Shown here: positions 40,084 through 56,200 of the stretch, one piece after another
How positions within the stretch are numbered: position 1 is the first letter of the stretch
Layout of the letters: every line of letters starts with the position of its first letter
Origin: Dichotomocladium elegans
Lineage: Eukaryota > Mucoromycota > Mucoromycetes > Mucorales > Lichtheimiaceae
Reading direction: 5' to 3'
Length of the DNA stretch: 64,000 bases
NCBI GenBank assembly: GCA_025716815.1
Contig: JAIXMN010000032.1
Span: 124,001-188,000 of the forward strand
Program-made: the position numbers and the translations under genes
The notes under the pieces: generated by a model
The model's database searches: none
The model's input: the letters and a program-made list of their open reading frames with translations, nothing else
What the model was told of the DNA's origin: nothing

Positions 40084-42902
40084 TCATTGCTCAGTTTGGC
40101 TCAACTTGAGGATATACTCAAGTTCTTCATCATATTCATCGTCGCCAACTTGCGCCGCAATCCTCTCAACTGCTTCGGCCCTTGCATCTTCCTCCACCTG
40201 CAGACTGGCTATGACCGCCTGCATCAATGCTTCATCGTCATCTTGGACATAATCATTTTCAGTCAAGCTATAGAGAGGTGGCGTCCCACTTTTTCCACCG
40301 CTACTACTGCTGCTGCTGATGCTGACACTACTTCCACTAGATGGAGTGGACTCTTCTTGCGAAAGCATCATGGCATATGCCAACATCTCTTCGTCCGATA
40401 ATCCACCAAGCGTCAGTTTGTCCATCGCCTTTGCCTTCATCTCACGCTCCTTGCGTTCCTCCTTCAGTGATTCAGTACTTTCCAGGATGTCTTGCTTCAT
40501 CTCATAGTGAAACTGACGAGGACCGAGGCCGTTCGCAGTACCCCCGCTACGGTTCTTCAGACGGCCGTTACGCTTATCCATCGTCCTGCTATCAGGCGAA
40601 AAATCCCACGCCTTGATTTGATGTCCAATCGTCGCAACTCCGCGATAATCATTGCAGTGGATGTTCGTAACTCTTGTAGCTCGAACATTGGTTCCATCTG
40701 CAGGGAAGTTGCGTGGGAGTCTGTTCGTCATATGTTAACAAAAGTTCTACTTGGAAGCAGCAAAAACACCTACTTGTTGGGCAAAACATTCAGCAACCCG
40801 CCGGAGAGCGGTTCCCATACTCGGATCCACCCGTCATCACTGAACGTCAGAAAGATTAGAGACCGGAGCAACGCCTGCAGTAAATAATAAAACCAACCTC
40901 CCGCTGACGACCTTGGATCCGTCCACAAAAAGAGCGCTAATGGGCGAAGTATGACCACGCAGCACACGCAATGGCTTGATGTGTTCGCCGTCAGTGCGGA
41001 TATCGTCTCCGTCCCACAAACAAATGACGCCATCAGCATCACCTGTGGCTAAAATCCGCATTGCTTTGGGATCATCCATCATATCAGTTTGTCCATCGAC
41101 CGTGGAGGGGCCTCCATTTATGGGTATCTTGGTGCGCAGCTTCATTGCAGTTTGTAACAAAACAGCCTCCGATGGCAGCACGATGTCCCACTCCATAGCA
41201 GTAATGCTTGCCCCATGTCCATCAGCACCAAAAATACCAAGACACTCGCCTGTGATCATGTTATATTTGTACACCTGGGGCGTGTCTGAGTAAGAGACAA
41301 GAATCGCACCTGCTCCAGCGTCGTGCTTAATCGCGTGAACTGGCTTGTTGATATTTCGGGTTGGAGGATAGATAATTTGGCGGCGTGCTGCCGTCACATC
41401 CGTTCCTGGATTTCTTTCTTGCGCATCTGGCTGTTGACGTCGCAGTTGGTCGCGATAATCCTTTACTACCTGTCCCACATGGATATCCCATATGACTACT
41501 GCACCATCAGCACAGCCAACAATAGCTCGATTATCCTTGGTAACTTCGAGGCAAGTAGATACACTAGGGACGCCTGCAGGAACAAACATGAAAGCAAACG
41601 ATTGGAAAGAAGCATCGTCAATAACTGAATCGACAAACGTACACAGCACCTAGTGTTATTGTCACTTACCCATTAAGGTTTTTGCACATGTCGCTGAGAT
41701 AACATCCCAGATTCGAACAGTTCCATCATCTCCCGCACTCAAAGCCACCTCTCTCAGTTGTGAAGGGAGTGCAAGGGCGGTCACTGCACCATGATGAAAG
41801 CCAGAGAAAACTCGGAGCTGACGTGATCCAGCCGAGCGGCCAGGGAGAGACATGGTGATATAGCCAGCATCGAAACCCCAGAGTGTACGTTGGCTGTGTC
41901 TATGGATGAGTGCCACACGATAACATAGTAACTGGGATGGGGGAGGCAGGGAAGAGAATCACTTTACCCGTCTAGCGCCACCGCATTCACATGCAAGGGG
42001 ACGCCATCGTCGGTACTATATAGCAAGTGTTTATCCACCTTTCCAGTTGTCGGATTACATCTGACCGCAAGACCTATGGAACATACTCTGTGTTTGCCAA
42101 CATGTATCTCCTTTTTTTTGTGCTAGTTTTTTACCTTGCGCAGCACTGGCTACCATCAGGAAGGAATTTTCAAAATCAACCGCAAGTTTATCAACTGGTC
42201 CAACCTTTGGGTTAAATTGAATGGTTGTGCCTCTTCCCTTTCGCCATTTTCTAAAACAATAGACTGTGTGGGTTTACAAAACGAAAGGCTGGATTTTTTT
42301 TTTTTACCTGACGAGATGAGTCCGGAGAATATATTCGGCTTTCCAGCTCCCCTTGCGAAGTCGCTTAAACGGCAATGACCCGAAATAAGCTAGAAATGCG
42401 TCTTTCCCTATCACAATAGAAGGATACGGATATGCATAAGTCATTGTTCTGTCTCTGTTTTCGAAGTGAGTTCACAATACATCGAGCATCGTCCAGGCCG
42501 ATTTGTCGCCAAAAGTGGCAGACCAGACTGACAGTCGCCAACGAAGCTGGATCAAGACGCGCGAATATATCCAGAAGCAATTCTACGGAAAGCTGCTGAA
42601 TGTAGCAGGGAGCGCTAGAGACAGATGCGCGCGTATACACCAACAGGAGGGGGAGGTTTGGCAGGCAGTTAGAGAAGGATCGTAAGCAAAAGATTTTAAA
42701 GATGTCCAAAGGAAAGGCTATACCTTGGATCCACTTTCTTTCCTTTCGGCTTGTGGAATGGATTGTTCGAAATCGAGGGTTCATTCGAGCCATATTGGAT
42801 GAATTCGTGGTTCTTGTTAGGTTCAATGAGTTCAAGTAAATCTTGTTCAGGTGTTGAATGTGAGAGCAAGCGATTTTGGGATCGTATGAAATCGAAAGAC
42901 AT
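40084..42902 (-). CDS. Ufo1-like F-box / WD40 / UIM protein
   Basis: Nine exons on the minus strand: 42902-42724, 42614-42481, 42389-42308, 42250-42135, 42073-41968, 41899-41670, 41573-40898, 40839-40774 and 40720-40084, giving 741 residues. An F-box at about 64-105 ('LSVELLLDIFARLDPASLAT', then 'VCHFWRQI') is followed by 'LPFKRLRKGSWKAEY'. WD40-type blades follow, including 'GDDGTVRIWDV', 'GCADGAVVIWDI', 'GDADGVICLWDG' and 'SDDGWIRVWEP'. The tail carries three ubiquitin-interacting motifs: 'SDEEMLAYAMMLSQEE', 'DDDEALMQAVIASLQVEED' and 'DEELEYILKLSQTE'. F-box plus WD40 plus UIMs is the architecture of yeast Ufo1, an SCF substrate adaptor whose UIMs govern its own turnover. Assignment to that type is by architecture. 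Confidence 0.88.
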
Positions 42903-44672
42903 GAAACAAGCAAAAAAGGGATGTGTGCTTTGAGAAGTAAAAACTGCGTTTTACGTGCGTTTCTGTAACGTTTATGAATCCGGGCTATTAGCGAGACAGA
43001 AAGCTTTGCTATCCCTGCGGAAGGAAGAATGACAAAGAAAGGATCTTCTAAACTGCTGCGGAAGATGAGTGTCGGTTATTGAAAAAAAATGTATTGGTAA
43101 AATATTGGCATGAATGCTGAGTCTTTTTGCGCCACTGAACTTGGCACCACTCTGAATATCAACGTTCTTGAACAAATGTAAAAGTTTTCAAACTAATATC
43201 TTCTACGGTCCTAAGTGAGAAACAGCGCGGCGAAATCCGGTGAAAGCATTGTCACTGCAGTCAATGTTAATTTTGCGGCAACCGCACTCAGGGCCAGGAG
43301 AAGTTTTGAACATGAGAGAAGCAGTTGTTGAGTCTAATACATTCATACATGCCATTAAATGGCCACAATCCCTGGAAAGCAGCTTTTGTTGGCGCCCTCC
43401 CAAAGATACGGCCCGAATATTTACTCACTTATTCCGGCTAATCCATTATGCGTATACAGGAAAAAAAATTGTATTCATGAACTAAAGTGGGAATGGGTGC
43501 TTGGGTAATCAATTATGATTGAGCGACAGGGTCTGCCTTTGCCAGCACAACATGATCACTGGACAACAAAAGCGAAAATAAAGTAATGGGATTCGTACTG
43601 CCCCACATTTGGAATTTTGCCCTTGTGTGGGTGAGAATCCTCTGTGTTGTGCGTGTGTGAAGCGGAGAAAAAAAAACGAGTCTGGAGTGCCTAGTACTAC
43701 AGGACTAAACTTAAACGTTCTACTGAATGCGTGCATTGCTGTGATTTCCCATTGGATATTTATATTAATGGCTCATGTCTGTCCTTATGGCAACTGGATA
43801 TGACCGGAATACAACATACCACGGGCACATATATCCATACGCACAAGACATGCACGTAGTACGCTGCATAGTAGCTCCATTGTCTTTAATTAGCTATCCA
43901 AAAGGTATGCGTAACGTGATACGTGCCTCTAAATTAGTTTATGGCAATATAAAAACGTCATTTTTTTTTGTTTGTGAACTACAGAATACATCAGCTGTTT
44001 ACTGCTTTTGCATATCCTGTGTGTGCGTGCATGTGTTCATATGATGATGTCTATTTAAGGTTTAGGTTAAGTTCAAACAATGAGAGGCAATGTCCAGCAG
44101 GCGCATGCGTCGCTACTGCTTGTTTCTTTTCTTAACACAAATGTATTTGAAAATGGGCAAAGAGGATTTCTTTGGCAGGGCTTCAGTTGACCAGTTATGT
44201 GTTTTTTTTTGTGCTCAGAGTAAGGACGTGGCAAGAACAAACGACACCCGAAGGGTAGCCTTGGCAATTTTTATTCTTTTTACTCACACGAAGAGAAATC
44301 GGGACGCTTGAAATAAGAGCGGGGGAGGTAGTTCCTTTCGCGTGTAACCAACGCGATTCCCGCCTCATTCAAGCCAATCAAAGATCATTGCGCTACCCAA
44401 AGAGGATGGTATAATGTTGAAAAATGTACATTGCGGGGGATGCAGGGAGGTGGCGGAGGGATTGCATTTTAATGGAGTTTTTTCTTTTTTTCCGAAAAGT
44501 TCCTCTTCATCATATGATTTTTTCATAGTCCAGCAAAAAAAGGTTGCCGGAGTTAGGTGATGGGATAAAAAAAAAGGTGGGGTCGAGTGGTGCTGGTGTT
44601 TTGGTGAAATGGTATCTATCATAGGACTGGTAATAATAATAACAATAGCAATAAACAGTAAAAGTAACATAT
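42903..44672. other. intergenic between Ufo1-like and WRKY-like genes
   Basis: The left part is the promoter of the Ufo1-like gene and the right end is the 3' flank of the WRKY-like gene, both on the minus strand. Short frames only; no gene, tRNA or repeat is supported. Confidence 0.45.
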
Positions 44673-45858
44673 CTACATGTCGACAACGCGCTGCACGCGG
44701 TTACAATCGGGTAGGTGGTCGCCTCGGTATTTGATCAAGTATTCACCATTTTCTTTCCAAGTGACAGTCTTGTTCACCGGGCAACCCTAAAAAATTGAGA
44801 CCTAGTAAGATCCACACGCCAAAAGATATCTCTCTCTTCCTTTGTATGTCTTCTCTTGTTTTACCTTGACGCTATTTGAGCATTTGTAATAGACGCTTTT
44901 GTTTCCAGTCTTTTTCTGGATCGTGTTGCCATTGTTCTTCCAAAAATAGCCGTCCGCATAGGGATACTCACGTGTCTCGACGATCTTAGTGATGGCCTGC
45001 ATTTCGCGTCTTCTTCGTGGTCGGGGTGAGAAGTAAGGATCATAACGCTGAATCGGAGGAGAAGGATGGTATAGGGATGGGGCTCCGATAGATGCGGATT
45101 GGAAGACGCTGTCATTGAGAATGGGTGACATGGATGGTTTGGAAATGGAATAACTAAGGTACAATAAGGTCAGCAGGGGGAAAGAAGGAAGAAACAATGG
45201 AAATGAACCTATTAAGAGGAAACATTGAAATGCCACCGGGTCCAGCCGGAGTGCTGGTCGATGTAGTCGGAAGAGGCGAAAAGACTTCTTCCTCGGAATG
45301 GCTGCTGGCGCCAAAGGAGGATGATGCGATTGGTGAGTCTCGACGCGAAGGTTCGACTATCATGTCAGGGGTGGAACGACGTACTATATGGTCATCCATA
45401 GATGCATAACTTTGTTGCTGTAATTGGAGAAAAGGGAACGGAGATGATGGTTGCTGGAAAGCTTGCATCTGTGCTGGTAATAGCTGCTCCTGTGCCTGCT
45501 GCTGGTGCTGCTGCTGCTGCTGCTGCTGTTGTTGTTGTTGTGGTGGTGGTTGCTCTTGTTGTTGTGACAGTTGCTGCTGTTGCAACATGACAAGATCTAG
45601 TTCTTTGGCTCGGAGCTTGGCTTCCTCCGCTCGTCGTCGATCTTCCTCGACCTTGCTCTGCAAGATCAGACGGAGGAGGTCGGGCTGGGACTGGTAGTAA
45701 AAAATGACGTCTTGAAGATCACAGTTCATAGAGGATGGAGAAGGGTGTTCAGGCTGTTTCTTCTGTTGCTGGAAGGAAGAGTAGGGTACTTGATCATGCT
45801 GATAGAGCGGTACAGATTTAAGTTCTTTAGTGTGAGATGTATAATTGTAGTCACTCAT
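44673..45858 (-). CDS. WRKY-like (WRKY-GCM1 superfamily) transcription factor
   Basis: Three exons on the minus strand: 45858-45209, 45153-44865 and 44786-44673, giving 350 residues. The C-terminal domain, joined across intron 2, reads 'YADGYFWKNNGN', 'SVYYKCSNSVKGCPVNK' and 'YLIKYRGDHLPDC'. Spacing and flanking residues follow the WRKY pattern (DGYxW, YYxC, GCPVxK, YxGxH), but the core WRKYGQK is replaced by FWKNNGN and the last ligand appears to be Cys rather than His. The N-terminal half has a conserved-looking helix ('DLLRLILQSKVEEDRRRAEE'), long poly-Gln (45496-45543) and a Ser/Pro region. It is presumably a nuclear DNA-binding regulator; the target site is unknown. A FLYWCH-type finger is the main alternative. 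Confidence 0.82.
45496..45543. repeat. CAG/CAA run coding poly-Gln in WRKY-like protein
   Basis: A mixed CTG/TTG tract on the plus strand encodes eleven consecutive Gln, flanked by further Gln/His residues, in the WRKY-like protein. It is likely length-variable. Confidence 0.8.
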
Positions 45859-47271
45859 AAGGATATGTCAAAAACGAAAATAAAGATAAAGAATAATAAG
45901 TTAAAGGAGTGGGATGTTTCCCAAAAACTTCCCGTCTTTTTATTTGCGCCTTTTCAAATTTTTCACACGACTTCTTGCGTCTGTGGGCTCCCGCAATGCG
46001 TTCGGCCAATCATTCCAGTCTCACCCCACATTTACAGCGCAACCCCCCTTTTTTTGGTAATTTCGGACTCAATGCAGAATGTGGGATCTTGTTGCAAAAG
46101 AGGGGCCTGTCTAATCCCGGTGGCGTTACAAATATAAGAAGAAAAACGTGGGAGGCAGCTGATTGTAATATTCTCATGGTGATGCTCGTTGATAAGCATA
46201 CTCTATAAGGGTCATGACAAATCCATACAGGGATCGCATTACACGAAACAGTAATCCTGGAAATTAACGCTACCGCTCTCATCCGTCCAATCGAATTTTA
46301 TCGCTCCAGCTCGCTCTTTTTAGGAGTGTCGTTTTTCCCTCCTTACACCCTGCCCAATCCCCACTGTCGTCCCCGCATTTTGCAAATCCTGGGATTCTGC
46401 AGCGTGCACCCATAGATACCGACTGTGGTTTATGAAGCATGGCAGTAAAATATGAGGGTACAAGTGAAATAGTCCAAACAAATGCCATAAAAGGCCCGGT
46501 CTGCAAGGGTCGATGCACATAACAAAAAAAAAAAAGACCGCGTGCTGGCCTAATGCCACGTTTTTACTATGCCTTCTTCTTCTTTGTTCCCACTGTTCAG
46601 GGTGACTCACCCTCGATGCAACGACTAATTCTTGATATTTTCCCATCCCACCCCATTCCCCACTTGTCCCGCTTTTATTACCACTGCCGATCAAAAAGTA
46701 TAGCAGCCAACCAGAAACGATTCCACTCACGAATCCACTATTCCCGCTATTTCCTGATCATTATGCATGACACCGATTGTTCTACTAAGCGGAGTAGCCC
46801 CTTTTAGTTATCAAAAACAATGCATTCAGTTAAAATGGAATTTTTATCGTGCAACCTGCCTTGACCCTTTCCTGGAGACAATGCTCTTCTCATTTGTATA
46901 TCTCCGCTAGCCAAGCTTCTGGCTGAATAGACAAAAAGTTAGATAGGCTCTCATCTACTTTTATGATCAAAAAACAAAAGCGCGCATCAATCATTCTTTC
47001 AAGATCTGTTTTGTGAGCTTTCCTAATTAGGAACTGAAATTTTTATCGATCAACCTTTTCTCAGCAGCCTATTGTCTTAAAAAAAATTGCACGCCACGCA
47101 TGGGAAATTGTCCTTTATCAAATACCAGTCTTGTGTCATTACTCTGCTGATGCATACAATCCAACGAAGCATAACCCCCGCTTCCCCACAGACATCCCCA
47201 GTGTTATTCTGTTTACCGAATGCATAATATTTGTACAATGGCCACAATCCGCACAGGGAAGAAAGACATGT
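45859..47271. other. intergenic between WRKY-like and kinesin-13 genes
   Basis: This contains the WRKY-like promoter (left) and the kinesin-13 3' flank (right). Only short open frames occur. No gene or element is supported. Confidence 0.45.
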
Positions 47272-50294
<3,023 letters not shown>

Positions 50295-53200
50295 GGGAAG
50301 ATTCGGATTGCAGCTGGGGAAAAGGCAGAGGGGGAGCGAACGCGTCTTTTCGCCCATTTGCAATGTAAGCGGGCGTGACTCAATTTCTAACCGCGCCCGC
50401 GGCAATGCGCAGATGATTGTGTAGAAAAATGGAGATTGCGGTCTTCATAGCTGGGATCTTCCCAAAAGAATTTTACGTAGTCGAAGCTAGTCTCTATGAC
50501 CTATGGAGTACTTTTGGTTCGAATTGTGTCCTGAGGATTACTAGGAAAGGAGACTGGGGTTGCTTGTTGTGTTCAGCGCTCTTGCAAGGCGGATAATTAT
50601 TACATATTACTTTTAACAGTCTACTTTAAAAGGACCAATCTTCGTAGACACACGTCCGGTTTATAACAATGTTCATTATACTGTTTCTTTTGTTATTATA
50701 CCGGCTGTGTTCTTTGGTAGAGTTTATACTGTGAAAAATGGAATATCACTAGTTTTATAGATCATACACTTATCTATTCGACCATCCTTCTAGAGACGAA
50801 GCATAAATGAAAAGTGGAGCGAGGAAGTCTAATGCTACTAGTACTTGAAACGAGTGATACCACAACTGAGCTATCACATGCTCTCTAAATAGCCATATTC
50901 TTTTTAATATAAATCTTCTAGATGTCTTTATTGAACCCGATCCTGAACTGGCGTATTGGATTGATGTGGTAATACAGATGTATATGCATTTTATTCGTAC
51001 CAAATATCATCTTGTTACCCTATTTCTAGCCACAGGCAGAAGACCGAGTCATCAATCATTGCAGCAATCACTGCAATTGCCATTTTTTCAACTTGGCGTT
51101 TGGGTTCGATGTCATGTCTGGAATGCTTTCTTTGTAGGTGCATGTGTTTTCGTTTCCCAAACTTTTCATATTGATTAACCTTTTTACTTTCTCAATCCCA
51201 TGCCAAGTAATCCGTACTCGAAGGCCTTTATTCTTGCAGAAGCAATATATATTATATGGCTGTGACTGAGAATCTCATAATCGCTATCAAGTTGTACGTA
51301 GCAGCAGATTCCTCAGAAAAGACAACGGTGACGAATTGCCGAACTTGAGAACTTCCCCCGGGTCTTTTGTGCCCTTTGATGCTACACTGCACTGACACTG
51401 GTATATTTGAGAAGAAAGACCGCTTGTTATTCAATAAGGGTCTGCACTAGCTGGTTGTCTACCTCTGTTTTCCCGGAGGCTGATAAGGAAAGCAAGCTCT
51501 TTATCACTGCTTTCCAGTGATACGGGAATCTTTGACGACGGCTTACGCTCCAGCGCTATGCGCTCATCATTTGCTGGCAATCTAGGGCTGATCATCTAGC
51601 ATTGCAGCTTTTTTGTATATGCGCCATTCGTGACCTTCATTACTACATTCTTCATGCTGATCCTCATTGTACCAGCACCCCACATCTTTTTGGGTATATC
51701 TGATATTCAGACTCTACCAACCTGAACCGGTTGGAAAGTGCAAAAAGAGTGGGGGAGAGCAAAGGCACATACCCGTGGCTTCAGGATGACACAGAGCAAT
51801 GCTTACATAAGGTTCCATACCTTGAGGTATACATTTTGCTGTTTCTGCGATGAGACCTATTGAGCTTTCCTACATGAAGTTTGATCAAACTTCCCGGAAT
51901 CTAGACTGAGTACCTTCTTGGTGTGTTCTGCAGAACTACCAGTGCTTCAGCTTGGTCATTCCTCTCCTCACATGGCGATTTTCCATTGTTAAATGTGTGA
52001 GCAGTGTTTCTGCGCAACTCTCTATTTATCAGCGTAACGGAAACGTGGTGTCCGGAACGGAGGCCCTGTTGAACAAATTCTTCTGTCATTGATCATCCAC
52101 CTTAATCTTTCGATGTTTGATAATTCCTTCCCGTTCTTCTCACTTCTACTTTCATTTTCATTTTCATGTTTTATTTTTTCAAAAAAAAAAATAAGGATAG
52201 CAGCCCATCGGTTGAGGCTCTCAAAAGAAAAGAGCCTTATAACAGAGATGGCCATGTGAAGGCTGGCTGCTACGTATCCCCTCTCCTCTGCAGGGCCGGC
52301 GGCAATAGTGATTCCTCGGAGATATCCCTCTGACATGAAGATAAAACGCCACTCGTGATGGATACCCAAGCCGAAACTCGATTATACTGCCTTTCTGGCT
52401 TAAGTTATTGATTGATGCACCAAAAATTGACCAACAAAGATTCCAATACACCAAAACTTGGCCGGCGTGAAACATGCGTAGGAAGATGGACCCGCAAGAC
52501 GCCAACCAGCAGTTGATGGCATGCATCATTACTTTGTTGACCGGTAGTCATTCGGTTCAACGAGCAAGGAAGCACCCGAACGTGTCAAAGAGATAAAGAG
52601 AAGATAAGAATATGTGTGTGTGAAAACCCTCCACACACACACCTCTTTTTATAATTTTTAATATACTATGACGAAATGGCTTATATCCATAAGTGCACGC
52701 TTTCCGTAAACTCTCTCCCCCTTCCGAACACGGAACGCTATGGGATGCTTCTTCTTCTGAATGCCCCAGATTTGTTCTTTCTTCAATTTTGACCGTTTGG
52801 AAATGAAGCTTAAAAAGGAAAAGGAAAATCAATAGGAGGCGATAAGTGCTGATATTTTGCGTGTATAACTTTTCCCTTTTCGTCTCATCAAACTACAACT
52901 ATCACGCAGTCTCGTTGAACCTTGGTGTACCATGGCTCTTGTCGGGGTTCTTTGTACCGCTCACTCCCCCATCGCCAGCACGCATTACACAACGCCAATA
53001 GCAATCATCGCAACGCAACAGATACGTATTCCTCGCACCAGCGGATAGTAAACGCATGTGGCTGGTCAGCACTCTTTCGGTAGGCTCCCCGCGTAGGAAG
53101 AGTCTTTATCTTGTTTACCAGCAGCAGATGGTTAAGTTCAAGTAAGTAGCGGTGCTGGGTATTATACATATTTGGCTAAACAAAACATGTACATTCTAAG

Positions 53201-56200
53201 GGCAGATGTCTGCGAAGAATAAATTGTGCAAATATACAAGTGCTTCGGTAATATCAAATGCCTTACAATACTTATAGCTTGAAAGGTTCTGTTGAAGTAT
53301 CAACAGATACAGTACGGTATGAAGTGTACTAACGCAAACAAAACGGCCTCATTTAAGAAGAATGTAAAATAAAGCTCAATGGCACATTGTAAACTGACGT
53401 GTTGTATTAAGTCACAATCTTCATGGTAATGCTCTCACAGAGATCTTAGCCATGTATACTATCTCGGGATATATGTATCACGTCAGAATCTTGCCTTAAT
53501 GAATGTGAACTTTAAGATTGATATGGGTTTACCCGATGTATCTTCGAGTAACGATATTTTCCCTTCGAATTCGATGTAACAGTTCAATACTAATGCTGTA
53601 TCCACAGCGTTAAAGAGTAAAAGATTGTTCAATTATCAATGAGATGGTTCCCAAAAGTTGTCTGCGACCAATTTGCCTATTATGTAAGGCTTTTGATTTG
53701 TCGGCCGGATGTTCGTGGGAATGGACCCACTATATATAAAGCAAGATTAGCACATGCTGACAAGCACGTGCTGGTTAATGTCTCATCTCTTTGATGATCT
53801 CCTTTGTTGTCATGGGGAACCTGGGTAGACTGATGGTACATTGAGCAGTTGCTGTATAGAGGGTCATAAAGATACGGAATGACGAACTCATAAACACATA
53901 TATAAGGGGTATGGACGAACAGTCTCGATGATAACCGCGGAGCCATTGATTCAGGGAACGCGATACATGCTTAGATCCATATCCATAACTATTTTTCCTC
54001 ATTTTCTTTCGCATTGATTTCTAAAGAGATTTTTTACCGACATGAGGAAAGTCTACCCAACATGGAGAATATGATATCGGCGATCTTACTGCCGCATAGG
54101 GTCACAGAAACACTAGGTATCCATGTAGTATAGTAGGGTGGTTTTCTTTTAAATTTCTATAAAAACAACATCAAAATGTCTTATTTAATAAAGACGTCCC
54201 ACCCATTCGAAGACAAGCACGAGAGCAGTATCAAGAGATTAGCGCTTGGTTTATCATGCAGGTAGCATAGAATAAAGGAGCGCCGATGGATTTGCATCCT
54301 GGGATTCTGACTATGTAAACATCAAGAATAGTGAATACAGCATTTTGGAGAGCATTCCTCTTCTAAGTTTACGAAGGGGTATTCTAAAAGGGAGGAGATC
54401 GTTTACACATTATGTAAAGCATCAAGGGTCTGGAACCGCTCCGGAGCAGAATTAAGGTTTTGGGCGGATGACACATTTTTCTGCCCTCCGAAATACGAGG
54501 GTTTCCGCAAAATAAGGGACTATTGTCTCCTTATTCGGACTGCAAGTGGAGAACAGGGTAGAACATAATGATTTAGGCGAAGTAGGGTAATTACATGCAC
54601 TTGCATGTGTTTCTGTATACTACTATTTCCAGCAATGAAACGTTGGATGAGTAACTGAGAGAGCAGGTCAGGGGCATATACGTGGCAAAAAGAAGCTCGC
54701 GCCAAAATAGAAATATGGACAACAGCCTCAAAAGATCACCACGTAAAAGAGAAAATAGATGGGGGAGACACTCACGGATAGAACAAGGTAGAAATATTAG
54801 GCATAGATATCGCGACTTGTGATTAGTTATACTCCCCGAAAGGACACTCCACTCAGCTCCATATCGTTCGAAGCTAAGGTAAATATAACCCTGCCATCCG
54901 CCTAACGAATGAACATTTTAGCACCATTCGTCTCCACTATCCCAGTTTTTACAATTGAACAAGGTTATCTTTTGGATAAATCATATATAGATATTTTTGT
55001 CACAAGGATAGGCAATCTATTTCTATATACCCCATACAGTAAAATCATATTCTGGTGGAACAAAATAAGAGAATCATAAAGAATACTCCAAAGAACGCCA
55101 ACATACTAAAAATAAGGCTAGGTTTGCAATAGGTTGCCCTTTTGTTAATCGGCATTGATGATCAAGCTACGTAGTGCTTATTTCTCGCTCTCCCCAAATC
55201 AGCAGAGAATACGCGTTCTTCAACATGGCAGGCATTGAAACATATTTTCATTCATGCTGAGAGAAACTGTCCGTGCGAATGTAAGGGGTGGTATGGGAAA
55301 TGTTTCTTGTAGTGTGGCAGCATGCTATGTAATATATAGATATTCTTGGCTTGGGCGGCGGCCTTTTAAACAGACCTTGAGAAGTACGAGTTGAGAGACG
55401 GAACTATCAACGTGTTTACGATACGTTTGTTTCGTCAACTGAATAAAGGTGAAGTTAGTAGAGCTTGGTCCAATCTCCTGAGTTTTCCGGTCGATGCGTC
55501 TGCCTTGGATAATCCCTCTCACATATTCAACTGCATATTCGCGCACTTCCTACTCGTCACCAAACTAACAGACAGACATAACAATGAATATACTTTGTAG
55601 AAGCATAGAGGGAACGACCATACAGCTAGAGTACTTGTGCCTCCAAATCTCTCTGAAAATGGTCGCTAGAAATTACCTTTTCACGTAGCAAAACGTACGA
55701 TATAAAATTTTAGCAACAAGTGCAGCCGTACAGACTATAGTGAAGATAAATATCAGCTTAACGCTTATCACCCCATCTTTTCCACATAGCCAACCTGATG
55801 TGCTCGCAATAAAGAAGACTGATGTTTTTAGAAAAAAAAAAGGTTATATGAAGATTGCTTCTTATTGTGTTATATACCAGTACCGTTGTTTCATGGTAAT
55901 TCGCGCTTATTTCAGCATAGTATTTTTCTGAAATACTTCAGCGTTGATATAGGTTTTAGTTCTTGCTAGCGTTCAAAGGATCGAATTTGCACACACTCCT
56001 TTTATTGTAAATAGATGTTCTTATTATTCCATGCCTCATATCCTGCCGGATATGTTATCTACTCCCTGAGTTCACTAGTAGTAAGGGATCGCTTTTTTCC
56101 TGACAATCCGACTCCTAATTTTGCGCATCTGGATGAAAAGTATTCAAGGAATGACCAAGTGAGAGAGAATGAGAGGATGAATTATTATGCTTGTATTTGC

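Noticed and set aside
50430..50530. GGTTCGAATT resembling a tRNA T-arm
   Set aside because: No acceptor stem, anticodon arm or D-arm can be folded around it. Similar GGTTCGA strings elsewhere in the window also fail.
52022..52529. Overlapping minus-strand frames resembling pieces of a membrane protein
   Set aside because: No frame extends with splice signals and no family motif is visible. Possibly an old pseudogene, but not supportable.
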